Positions 49,754-60,939 of a DNA stretch of 64,000 bases are shown here, piece after piece. Numbering within the stretch: the stretch's first letter is position 1; each line of letters starts with the position of its first letter. The notes beneath the pieces were generated by a model. That model ran no database searches, had not been told where the DNA came from, and worked only from the letters and a program-made list of their open reading frames with translations. Position numbers and translations under genes: made by a program. This DNA is from Branchiostoma lanceolatum (Eukaryota > Chordata > Leptocardii > Amphioxiformes > Branchiostomatidae), in assembly GCF_035083965.1 (NCBI RefSeq), contig NC_089730.1, forward strand, positions 14,119,242-14,183,241. Reading direction: 5' to 3'.

Positions 49754-52700
49754 ATGCCGATGAAGCCACAGCCGGACGACACCCAAGTGGGAGTTGACGT
49801 CACAGAACTGTCGAACCTGACACCTGTAGACGACGCTGACCTTGAAGAAACAGATGAGGAAGTCAACAGTGCAACTTCGAACCCACCGAATAGCAACGTA
49901 ATTATGCAAACTTTCTCAGGTTGGATCGCACCTTGCAAAACCTTCTTATCTACCCACAAGAGAACGATCAAAAGACTTTTCATGGCGTTGTTGATTCTTC
50001 TGTACTTCGCTTTTCTGGTCTCCGCCCTTGTGTTGAACTTCTGCCGTTCCTTTGCGCTGCTGATAATGACCTTGCTGGTGCTGGTGTACGTTGTGTACGC
50101 GCATGCGCGGGACAGGTGGGGGCCGAAGATCAGACAGACCTATCTGAAGCCTTGTTTGATGGAAGTAAAACCGTCGTGGCGATACGTAAAATGGTAAGTC
50201 TTTGCCTTTTGGATCCTCGCAGTAAGAATAGGTTTACACTTCATGGTCCATTTGATTCGATTCTAAAATATAATGAAATATTATGAAATTTCCACTTAGA
50301 TAATTGATACTTTTGGGAACAGCCTGCGCACCCTAATTTTTCTGAGAAAATTTGAAATTGTCATATATTGCTAAGCCACAGTTCATGTCATGTCAGTTCA
50401 GCATTCGATGTCATGTCTCTTTTGGACGCGGAATGTGCAAAATCAGGACTCCAATGTCTTTTTTGTTTGTTCGTCTGTAGGTTGGTGCTCTTGGGCGCTC
50501 TGCTCTGTATCGGCCTATTTCTGGGTTTAGAGACGGCCAAACAACCGGAGCAGCTCATCTCCATCGGGGGCTACGCCACCATCCTGCTCATCTGCTTCGT
50601 GTGTTCCAAGCACCCTGGTCAGGTGAGGGTTGTGCAAAATGGGAAAGAAATTAATAATGTACTATCGGCTCTGCGGCTGGGCGTCGCCAAAAAATCCTAG
50701 TGTGTATGTGTGCGTGTAAGGAAGGGCCCTATGGTGAAGGAAATGAATAGTTTCATGAATGTAGTAAAAACTGGAAAGATATATAAGTGAGAACTTCATG
50801 AACGTGTGTCATCTAGACTCGTATGCACCGGCCGGCTTTATGAATGTATGAGACACCGTTGTAGGAAATGATAGATGCGCACACTCTCGTCTTCTGGTCA
50901 AGAATGAATGTAGGAGCACGTGGGCTCCTGCCTTTATTGATCACTAATCAGACACAGATGTCCTACACACTATGTGGTCTAAGATCCTATGTCCTACACC
51001 GTCAAGTCAATTTGACGGATGCAATGTTCAGTAGTTTAAAGGTGGAATTTTATTTTTGCAACCCCAGGTGAAATGGCGACCAGTGATATGGGGTCTCGCG
51101 CTGCAGTTCTGTCTCGGTCTCTTCGTCCTGAGAACTTCCATCGGGTTCGAGGCCTTCAACTTCCTGGGTCAGAAGTTCGAGGGATTCATCGAGTTCGCCG
51201 ACGAAGGATCGGCGTTCGTGTTCGGTGACCTTCCAGTGGTGACCAGTCCGTCCGGGAACCTGACCGACCTCACACTGACAAAGGCGTTCTTGGTCCACAA
51301 TTTTGTCTTCCAGGTGAGTGAATGATTACTTATTGCTGGAAAACAATCCAGTGCAGCAATCTTGAAGTGATGAATACGAATGGCACTTGCCTTTCATCAT
51401 CATCTTGTCCAGAATCACCTATCAGCAGCTAGCCATGGCAGCGATTGTCTCGACCTTTAAGGTTGGCAATGTCATGAAGAGCTTTGTCAAGCTGGGTGAG
51501 GGGAAGAAGTGAAGAAAAGAAAGAATTTCAAAGAAATCAAGAGAAAAGTGGGTAACAAGACATATATATTGTGGTAGAAGGATGGGTGGCGATAGGAGAC
51601 ACCTGTTGATTACTGCCATACTGGCCATCATTGAAGCATACAATAACAACCACATACCGCTAGTTCTGAGGAATGGACCCTGAGGAACAAGGGTAACATG
51701 AGACGCCTCTCTTCCTCCCAGGTGATGCCCACAGTGGTGTTCTTCGCCACAGTGACGTCAGTGCTGTACCACCTGGGCTGGATGCAGTTCGTCATCCACA
51801 AGCTCGCCTGGCTCATGCAGCTCACGCTAGGCATCTCGGGACCGGAGGCCATCTCAGCGGCAGGCAGCATCTTCCTCGGACTGGTCGGTTTGCCGTAGAC
51901 CGTTAACGGTTCTTGATTTGAATTTGCTTTGGCATAGTACTTTTCTCAGATTTGAAACAGCTTCACAGCAAGCCAACAAGACCAAACTACTGTAATTCTA
52001 TCACATATCACCCGTATATTGATTGGACGAAATAGCAAAGTGAATAATGCAGAACTTGGCAAAGTGGTTTCTCTACATATATGTCTATATGATCCTCTGC
52101 CGTTCCATCCTGTACCGTTAGACTGACTGCGCCATGCTGGTTCGGCCGTTCCTACCTACCATGACAAACTCGGAGCTGTTCACCGTTATGACTGCCGGGT
52201 TCGCCAGTATTGCGGGGTCCGTCCTGGCAGCATTCACTACTTTGGGAATCAGGTGAAGAGTGTTCGTTCGTGTTTCAAGCATTACGATAGGTTGCTCCAT
52301 TTACGTATACGGAGAATGGTCAAATCACATTATGGAAACAGCTTTTTATAATTCACAACACAAGAGAATGCAACCATCCGATTTTCTTTGGATAACTGAC
52401 GTATTCATTACCTAGATCACGCCACCGTACAGAAGTCGGCACCGTCCCCCCACGGTTGCCGTTCACATCTTATAAAGCATAACCAAAAGACGGCAACTAA
52501 AAAGAATATTAATGGGGCAGTGTCCTTTCTACAATGTCCCGTTGCAGCGCGTCCTTTCTCCTGACAGCTAACGTGATGGCGGCTCCCACGTCCCTGGCCC
52601 TCTCCAAGTTGGTCTACCCGGAGACAGACGAACGTCGTCATGGCAACAAGAAGGATGACAGACTCAACATTAAGATCTCGTGAGTCAGCTATACAGAAGA

Positions 52701-54529
52701 AATATAGCTGTGATAATCAGTCAGGACAGGCATTTTGCAACTCCATTTTATGAATGATTCACTACAGTGCAACTGGGTATTAAAATTAGTCAGAACTTGT
52801 TTTCAGGCGTTTAAGACACCATCTTCAGTGCTCCAGAAGCAGCGTGTACTCTCAAATCACATTAGATTGTGCCTTGCTTTTTTTGTATCCAGGGTAAACA
52901 TTCGTGGCTGATTTTTCATTTTCAGGAAAGACAGAAACCTCCTGGAGGCGGTGTCAGCAGGGGCCAGTATGGGGGTGAGCATCGTGGCCCACATCGTGGG
53001 GAACCTGATCGCCTTCCTCTCCTTCCTGGCCTTCATCAACACCGTCCTGACCTGGCTGGGCGGGATGGTCAACATACAGGACCTCACCTTCCAGGTACGG
53101 TCATAGCAGGTTCTGAACACAAGATATCAAAACCAGAAGTTCCGCTGTGGTACCGTAAAAAGCCGCTTGGAGGCCCATTATCGAACTTCGTTTTCCTAAG
53201 GAGGTTCAGGACGGTCTGAAACCTCCTTGGTTTTCCCAACTCATACCCATTTACCAAAATATCAGAAGGATCCATCCACACTCCACAGCTTCTTGACTAA
53301 CAAACAAACGTATGTCCATGATACACATACACACAAATGGACTAAAAAACATTACCTTCTTGGAGAAGGTAATAATTCAGAATATCTGGAGTCCAAATCA
53401 CACCTAACGTTAGTTGTGTGTGAAAATTTTGACTTTTCCAGCTCTCTGTTGAGAACAAACTGAAAATACTGTGTGTATCACCGCTGATTTAAAGATTAAC
53501 AGTTCTTATTTTCTGTCCCTGCCACAGACTATTTGTTCGTACGTGTTCATGCCTCTCGCGTTCCTAGCTGGTGTGCCGTGGGAAGACTGCCGTGTTGTCG
53601 CCGAGCTGTTCGGGACTAAGACCTTCCTGAACGAGTTTGTGGCATACGTGGACATGAGTAACATCATCAAAGGCCAAGTACCGGGGAAGACACTCCAGGT
53701 ATGACATACTTGGTGATCATCTGTTTGTTGATACGGCTGCACATGTTGGTGGTGGGAGACATATACAGAATTGCGTAGTTGACCACCGGGCATGAAAAAT
53801 CTGCTATCTGAAACGTCTGACCGTTTACAAAGCTAATCCAGCTGCTTGAGTACCTTTTGTACTGTAGACATGTAGTGTTAACCACAAACCTCCATGGTCG
53901 TCCTGTAGCATCCCCGTTCGGTCGCCATCGCCACCTTCGCCCTCTGCGGTTTCGCGAACTTCGGCAGTATCGGGATCCAGCTGGGTGGGATGGGGATCAT
54001 GGCCCCCGGGAGGCGGGGTGACCTGGCCGACGTCGCCCTGCGCTCCATGCTCACTGGGGCCATGGTCGGCCTCCTGAACGCCTGCATGGCCGGTGAGTTT
54101 TTACCGTTCCTCATTCTAGTACTTACCAGTCTTACCTTATAGAATTTGGGCAGACACTACAGATCTTAATCAATGCTATGTCTAATACATGTCTTATATC
54201 AAATAATAAAAGCTTGTTTCTGAATATAATTAAAACTGCATGCTTTCTTAGATATCATGGCATTGTTGTTTGTTATAACATTCATGATTTGATATTTGAT
54301 ATATATTGGACTCTTTTCAATCTGTTAGTCCTTATTAGCAGCTTTACTTATTTACAGCTGCTATATGTTACTAGGATATCCTCTTACATTGATGTCCCTT
54401 CCCTCCCATGCAGGTCTACTTTACCAGGACCCTCTGTTATCCACAGTCAGCACACTGAACGGCACAGCATTACTGAACAGCACACAGTCATGTCAATACA
54501 CAGGGACTCTCCTGTATTGCATGTGCTAA
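49754..54529 (+). CDS. SLC28-family concentrative nucleoside transporter
   Basis: Ten exons (49754-50193, 50481-50622, 51068-51313, 51722-51883, 52122-52252, 52548-52679, 52926-53094, 53528-53698, 53909-54092, 54414-54529) give 630 residues in phase. An acidic cytosolic N-terminus precedes the conserved membrane core. Core landmarks are VKWRPVIWGLALQF, MTAGFASIAGSVLA, the TICSYVFMP region and TFLNEFVAY (N509, E510), followed by ALCGFANFGSIGI. The family carries out Na+- or H+-coupled nucleoside uptake at the plasma membrane. The first substrate loop, normally GQTE(A/S)PLL(I/V)RP, reads GLTDCAMLVRP (329-339) across the exon 4/5 junction, in register with homologues. The exon 4 donor is CTG followed by GTCGGT, chosen because it restores the family length. 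Confidence 0.9.
53095..53290 (-). repeat. (GT)n-linked repeat body without dinucleotide tract
   Basis: Its reverse complement carries GTGTGGATGGATCC, GATATTTTGGTAAATGGGTA, TTTTTACGGTACCAC and GGAACTTCTGGTTTTGATAT. These line up with 33970-34130. It lies in a nucleoside transporter intron. Confidence 0.65.
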
Positions 54530-55110
54530 TAGTTCAAACAGAAAACCTAGCCTGTTAACTTTTATCTGTCTTGGGTAGCAAAAAGATGTTTACTTTCTTC
54601 CTGGATTTTATATTCTATGGTTGAAGATTAATTTCCACCTTACTTTTGTACATGACATGCTAATGCAATCAATATCAATGCTTGTAAGCTGTGGTGTTAC
54701 TATTTTTTATAAACAAGAAACCTGAATGTGTCATAATCATCATACAAAAAAAACTAGCTGATCTGGTCTCAGTCTGCTTACCTTTTGTATGACATCAATT
54801 TATGTTTATTCAGGGAAGGCAGCTGTTTCTTTTGTTAGGGATAGATAGAGCACTGTTGTTGTCATTTATACTGTCAATGTTTTTACTGTCATGACAACAG
54901 TGAAACAATGTTAATGTTTTAACTGCCTCGTACAGTCGTACTCGCCAAGTCCATGATCACCTGAAATGCAATTCAATGACCTTCAGAGCAAAACACAGTT
55001 TGATATACTTGCTTGTAAAACAAACATGCAAACAAACCGAACTGAACTGATGAACCAGACAAGAAACATTGAAGAACAAACAGGTACAAAACAACTGTAA
55101 GTTTTAATGT
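54530..55110. other. Convergent 3' flanks of the SLC28 and GPN1 genes
   Basis: AT-rich 3' UTR sequence of two converging genes. A TTTAAT (ATTAAA on the minus strand) about 3 bases past the GPN1 stop is a possible weak poly(A) signal. Confidence 0.4.
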
Positions 55111-57894
55111 TCACGACTTGTCCTGTTTCTTCTGTGGGTGAGCCTTTTGACTCTCCAGGAAGGCCTTGAAGGCCACCTCCTCCCTCCTCTCTGTCATCTC
55201 CTCATCCAGGTCATCACTGTCCAGATCATCATCCTCGTCAGGATCTATTAATAGAGATGGGCAGCTGTCAATCATAGCAATATGAGCGCAGTGTTCTGTT
55301 ACTTATAGTTCTATGCAATTACAGTCAAATCTGTATAAGTGACCACCCGTACATAAGGACCACCGAGGCAGTGTGACCAGTATTTACTGACCACTTTTTG
55401 GTGGTCTCTTAGATAATTTTTCCCATTGATGAAAGCATCAAAAGAATTGTCTATGTTGACCACCTGTCTACAGAGACCAGAGATTGTTGTTCCCCTGAGT
55501 GGTCTTCTTAGGCAGTTTTACCATATGTACATAAATCTATGTGTAGATAATATTAAAACCTGGACAGGTACATGTATCTATGAAAACTTAATCATATACA
55601 ATTAAGGCTATCTAATCTCACTTTTTGTCAGCATAACCTCGGGGGCCTTGGAGTGGCTGGGCGTGGCATCAGGTCTAACAGGCTTGGCTGTTTCCATGGG
55701 AACAGCCTCGCCCTCCCCCATGTCCCTCTTGAGTCTGTCCAGCTGTTTCAGTTTCTCCTGCTGCTCAGCTGACTCCTTCTCCTGCTTCAACCTGGGGCAA
55801 CAACAGGAAACTTTCACGTCTTTTTCCAATACAAAATCATATTACATGTACATCAAAATCTTCTTAAATCAATTCTGATACATCACCTTACAGGAAGGAA
55901 ACTTCAATAATGGATTACAGGAAGTCTGTACCTCCCCCTGGCCTGAATCCTTTGACACACAACTGACATCACTTTTTTTTAAAGGTTACATGTCAGGAGT
56001 GAAGGCGTCATTTTTATTGAATAAGGCCAAAGGATTGGTCGGAAAGTTGATTACCGGTAGATGTATATGTATACAAATGTATGGTGTCAGATAAAGTGTT
56101 GAGTCAGTTTGATCATCAGAAATGAGTACATGTAAGACTGAAGAGAAATTGAAGATTTATATTCCATGCAAAATAATAGTTGCATTTTGGTACATTGGAC
56201 AAGGAAAAGTATTCTTCAGTACCTCTCATACTCAGGCTTGTACTGAGTCTCATACTCTTCAGCTGCACTGTCCACGGCCTGCAGGAACTCTGTCATCCCC
56301 TGTCCTGTCACCGCAGACACTCCCACTGTTCTCAAGTTAGCATAAAACTCGTCCAACACGAGACTCAATGATCGCGTCAAGTTGCTCGCGTACGACTCCT
56401 CCTGCGCCAGGGCGTCCTGGAACGCCTCAAAGTCCGTCAGCCACTCCACGGCAAAGGAGTGATTGACAATGTCAATCTTGTTCATGACGACAATGAAGGG
56501 GAGTTTGGTCTTGTACAGGATGCTGCAGGCGTACAGCATGTTGGACATGAACGTGACGGGGTTGACGCTGCGAGCGATGTCCATCACGTACACGACTACC
56601 GTGGGAAAGCCAGAGGCGAGAGACTCCGTGATGATGGAACCAGACGCAGACCAGGTGAACACCTGAAGGGAGATAATAAAACAATTAAGTTCAAACCTGT
56701 TAAGGCACTTTAAATGTTACATGTATGTCATAACTCATATATTCCTACAACAATCTTAAGTATGACTGAAATAAAGACATGTCATAATCTATACAAAAGA
56801 AAACATGAGCTTTCAATGGACATGTAAGACTATTGGCAATACATTCTTACGTTCGAACGACTAGTGTCAAGTAAAAGAAAAGCTTTAAAAAGTCCAAATA
56901 TGGAGAAAATGCTTGGGCTTGACTTTTTCAACTGTCAAAATGAAAATTTAATAAAAGTATATGTTCAACACTGATTATATAGATACAACATGCATCATCA
57001 AACTTTTTTTGGAGCACCATGAAATCAGAAAGGAATTTAAGGCTATCAAAATAATCTAGTGACAGTAACTTGCCTCTATTTGTCCCGGAGTGTCCAGGAT
57101 GACATGTTTGAACTCGTTGGCTCTCTTCTCCACATATTTCATGACTTGGTCGAAGCGCGTAGCGAACAGGTTGAGTGATGTGATGATGCCACCGTTAGGA
57201 CCTAGTCCATACTGCTTCATCACTTCCTTATACTTCACCGTGTCTCTGATGTCAATGTTGGCTGGATATGGAATCTGGGGACAATAGCAGAATGCAATTT
57301 TAAAATTATTTAACATCAAATATTTGATATGTTGGGGAGATGTCACTCAGCAGAAATTATATCAATGCAAGGTTATTGGTATACAGAACTGTCAAAAATT
57401 AATTTTTCTACACAAAGTGTTTGCAGTCAGTCAACTTTTAAAAGAGACGTCTTTGTTTCCTTTTGATGAAACTTTTGATACAAAAATTATGGTGGGAACT
57501 TTCCTCTTTTTGTTTTGAAGACTTTTTTTTTGCATTTCTAGGCTTGAATATAAAGATGACGCCTTTATATCTACATTTCATTAAAGGTGACATTTAAAGT
57601 ACAAGTTCACACAGACATCTTTCAGTTTCAGTCAACAAAACGTTCAACATCTCTCACTTCATACACAGCAGGGTCCAGGTTGATAACATAAGGCGGTGTC
57701 TTCTGTGCGTGCATGTGTGCGTTCAGTCTCTGCACGAACGTGGTCTTCCCGGACCCTGCCATGCCCAGCACCAGGATACAGGTGGGTTTGGCGCCCGTTG
57801 TCTGTGTCGACCCGCTTGGATCGGAGGTTTGCCGAGCAGAACTCTTCGGCTCAGCCGCACATGCTCCATCTTCTACCCGCGCTTCCGCCATCAT
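55111..57894 (-). CDS. GPN1: GPN-loop GTPase 1
   Basis: Five minus-strand exons (57894-57658, 57274-57074, 56662-56223, 55791-55622, 55244-55111) give 393 residues in phase (human protein about 374). [13 protein letters not shown] is the Walker A/G1 motif. DTPGQIE is G3, VVMNKIDIV is G4, and GPNGG is the family-defining GPN loop. The C-terminus has a charged coiled segment ([20 protein letters not shown]) and an acidic tail. GPN1 acts as a homo- or heterodimer with GPN3 in RNA polymerase II assembly and nuclear import. Intron 2 has a GC donor (GAG followed by GCAAGT); without it the frame stops at once after IEASYCH. Two consecutive ATGs start the protein, and the outer one is chosen. Confidence 0.95.
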
Positions 57895-58168
57895 CAAAAT
57901 ACTCTTCCCACAATCCTTCAGGCAGATCATTCTATCGCTTATATGGGAGCATTGGATTGTAAAAATATCCAAGGTACTTATAAATGTCAATTCTAATCAA
58001 TATCTGATAAATTTTTATGAATAATAATCTATTATGAGATATATTTCACAGCGTAATATACTCAAAAGACTTGTATTACGCAGAAAAATATCAAACCTTT
58101 GTGGTGTACACGATTTCTGCCCCTATTCTATGAATGAACTGTTCCATCTTCCCACAAAACGCTCCAAC
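57895..58168. promoter_or_regulatory. Bidirectional promoter interval between GPN1 and the proteasome gene
   Basis: 274 bp separate the divergent start codons of two housekeeping genes, so a shared promoter is likely. No TATA box or CpG-rich block is obvious. Confidence 0.5.
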
Positions 58169-60471
58169 ATGGCGACGGTAAACTCTGCCTACGCCGAACC
58201 CTCTCTTGGCGGCTTCAGTTTTGAGAACTGCAAGAGGTAAGGACACGTTTTGCCATCAGCAAATGATACTGGAGAATCTAACAACAACGATAGTAAAATC
58301 GGCTAGTCTCTATCTTGAAGAGAAATGGTGTAGATGGCATCCGAAACCGTGCTCTTTCACGGCACATGAGCAAGCACTTTTGTCATGTGCCCCCCTCCCC
58401 CATACATGTATGATTTTTTTGTGTCCACTTTTGATTTTGTTACCTGCATGATAATGTCCTCCATATAAGATCTTCGGGGATATTGATGTTTTCGTTATCA
58501 CAGTGGAAAGGTTTAGGACAAGTACAAGCTGTTGTTAAAATTTCAACAGCAAATAAATAATATAAATTATAAGTGTATTTTCAGACTGTTTGGAAATGTA
58601 TTTTTTGTGAGTCAGTATTTTTACTGTAGTCTATCACCCTCGCATGAGACATATGGTCCCAAGTAGAGCTGTGTACCTAAACAAATTTTAGGTACAGATA
58701 CAGGTACAGGTACACGGGTTAAGGTACAGGTCCGGACCCGAACCTGTACCTAAACTACTTGTTCGGAAAATGCTAGATTTTCAATAAGGACAAAAGCATG
58801 TTTGAACTGGTAAAAACATAATATTTGATTGTGCTAGGTATTATTTTTATGAGAACACAGACGAAAATGTGACTCCAGCCATGCAAATGTGTTTGCTGTG
58901 CTTTAGAGTGGCTTTAGAGCACTGCCACAGTAATTTCATAGTAATTTTATCTGTCAAAGTGGCCATCCCCTGAGTCAGGTCCAGTACCCATACAGCAGGG
59001 TCAGGTATTTTGGACCTGTACCTAATTGATTGTACCCGGTACTGTATCGGTACACTACCGGTACACAGCTCTAGTCCCAAGTCACAACTTTGTAAATTAA
59101 GTGCGGGCAAGATCCTTGAAAATAATTTCACTTGCCAGAAATGCTTTTCCTCTGCCCAGAGAAATCAGACTGGGAGCTGTTGTCAAATTCTTAGAGAAAT
59201 TATATATCTGTGACTGTGAGTGCACATGTATCAGTGTTTAAACTGCTATGTGTCATCTGTGTCATTTCTAGTTGAGATTCAATTTTAGCTAGAATGCCAT
59301 TTTATGTTGTGTGTTAAACTGTATATACAGTATTTAGATATACTTGCATATGTGCACATATGGTGACCATCATCTTGCTGATTTATTGATATTGATATTC
59401 ATCTGACCTGTTTCCCATGTAGAAATGCCTACATGGAGACTAAGGGTATCAAGATGCCCACAGCCAGAAAGACTGGAACAACAATTGCTGGCATCATCTT
59501 CAAGGTACACACAACTTTTTGTCACATGACATGATGCATCTGTCTTGTTTTCCTTTCAAGCAAAGTACTGCTAACTTGACTTGAGATTAACATTTGACTA
59601 ATCATTTATAATAAAGAAAGCCTGTTAGGTATAAGATTTTGTCATCAGTGAATTACATCGGATCTTAGTTTTGAGTTCGAAGCCTTAAGTGATGATACTG
59701 GTGTGTGCCATTATGTGTGTATTTAATGCTGGTGCTAATTGCAGGACGGTGTAATTCTGGGTGCAGACACTAGGGCCACAGAAGACACCATCGTAGCAGA
59801 CAAGAACTGTTCCAAAATCCACTACATCGCGCCTAACATATAGTAAGTATACACCCCACACAGGACATATTTGCATTTAGAATTAAACTTTTAAAGATAC
59901 ATTTTTATGATTAAAAAATAAGGGTACATGTATGATGTAGGTACCTATTGTGCGTGTAGGTGTAGTTGTTACACTGCATAAACATGGAGATTGCAGAAAG
60001 AAATATTAAACAACTTGTAATTTGGCAAGCTCAAAATAACCAGCTCTATATTATGAATCATATATTGCAAAAAGTTGAAACAAAGTGTCTGCATTTTGTG
60101 CCCGGCCTTTGAAATTAAACACCTGTGAAATTAAACACCTGTATATAATATCTTTAGCTGCTGTGTTGCTGGTACACGTATGTAGAGCAACTTGTATTTT
60201 TGCGAGCCCCAAGAATACAGGCTGCGTACTATAAATCATATATTACGGAAAACAGACATTAAGTATTTTGAGCCCTGTCTTTTTTCTGTATCCACGAATG
60301 TGAATGTTAACACCTTCTGAATGTTTCCAGCTGCTGCGGAGCCGGTACAGCTGCTGACACCGAGATGACGACACAGATGATCTCCTCTAACCTGGAGCTG
60401 CACCGTCTGTCCACTGGCCGCGAGGGGCGCGTCTGCACAGCCAACAGGATGCTCAAACAGTTCCTCTTCAG
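58169..60471 (+). CDS. PSMB7: 20S proteasome subunit beta-2 (PSMB7/PSMB10-like), 5' part only
   Basis: Four exons (58169-58236, 59423-59504, 59745-59842, 60331-60471) encode the first 129 residues in phase: [20 protein letters not shown], a propeptide ending RKTG, catalytic Thr (T42) in TTIAGIIF, then [16 protein letters not shown] and [16 protein letters not shown]. This is the trypsin-like beta-2 subunit. The last exon ends in phase 2 with a normal GTAAAA donor after [10 protein letters not shown]. The rest of the protein (about 150 residues, beginning YQGYIGAA in homologues) is not seen up to 64000. Either the remaining exons lie beyond the window with the TLR gene nested in the intron, or this copy is broken. 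PSMB7 is preferred over PSMB10 as the ancestral form. Confidence 0.88.
58664..59073. mobile_element. hAT-type MITE with perfect 8-bp target duplication
   Basis: Terminal inverted repeat TAGAGCTGTGTACC (left) and GGTACACAGCTCTA (right), flanked on both sides by GTCCCAAG (58656-58663 and 59074-59081). The interior has GGTACAGGTCC motifs shared with 47069-47832. It is 410 bp, non-coding, in intron 1 of the proteasome gene. Confidence 0.9.
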
Positions 60472-60720
60472 GTAAAATAGCTTCAGCTTTGTTTGTGTCT
60501 GTCTTATTCATCATTGTGGACAAAAACAGGCAAGATCTTTCAATATTGCTGAAGGCCAGTAATATGCTAAACAGGTCCAATTCAGCCGTTCAGGTAAAAC
60601 TAAAACACACCTTGTACTTCAAGCTTTGTTTCTTTACTTCTTATTCATCATTGTGTAAAAAAACAGGCCAGATCTTTCAAATTCACTGAAAGGCAGCAAT
60701 ACACTTAAACAGTTAGAGAA
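60040..60720 (+). repeat. Tandem duplications around proteasome exon 4 copying both splice edges
   Basis: The 5' edge: 60151-60180 reads TCTTTAGCTGCTGTGTTGCT, mirroring the true acceptor and exon start CCAGCTGCTGCGGAGCCGGT at 60327, with matching ATAAATCATATATT-type flanks. The 3' edge: CTTATTCATCATTGTG...CAGATCTTTCAAT occurs at about 60505 and 60645, each preceded by a copy of the exon end and GTAAAA donor. Confidence 0.65.
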
Positions 60721-60939
60721 ACAGAAAAAGTTTAACATTTGAATCTTCCCCCTATAAAATGTTTATGATAATGCCGTAGTACATTTTGGCAGATCACAAG
60801 TTATGTCCTGATTCACCAACCATTTACACATATTCGTACATGATTTGATTCTTCATAAAGGAGCCTTAAGAATTATTTTCTGTCTCGACGGTCCTTATCT
60901 ACTCTTAGTTCAGAGAGAATAGCAATTTTACATTTCCTG

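Noticed and set aside
51884-51899. Nucleoside transporter ending at the stop just after exon 4
   Set aside because: Splicing at CTG followed by GTCGGT restores the family alignment to the residue, and six conserved exons follow in phase.
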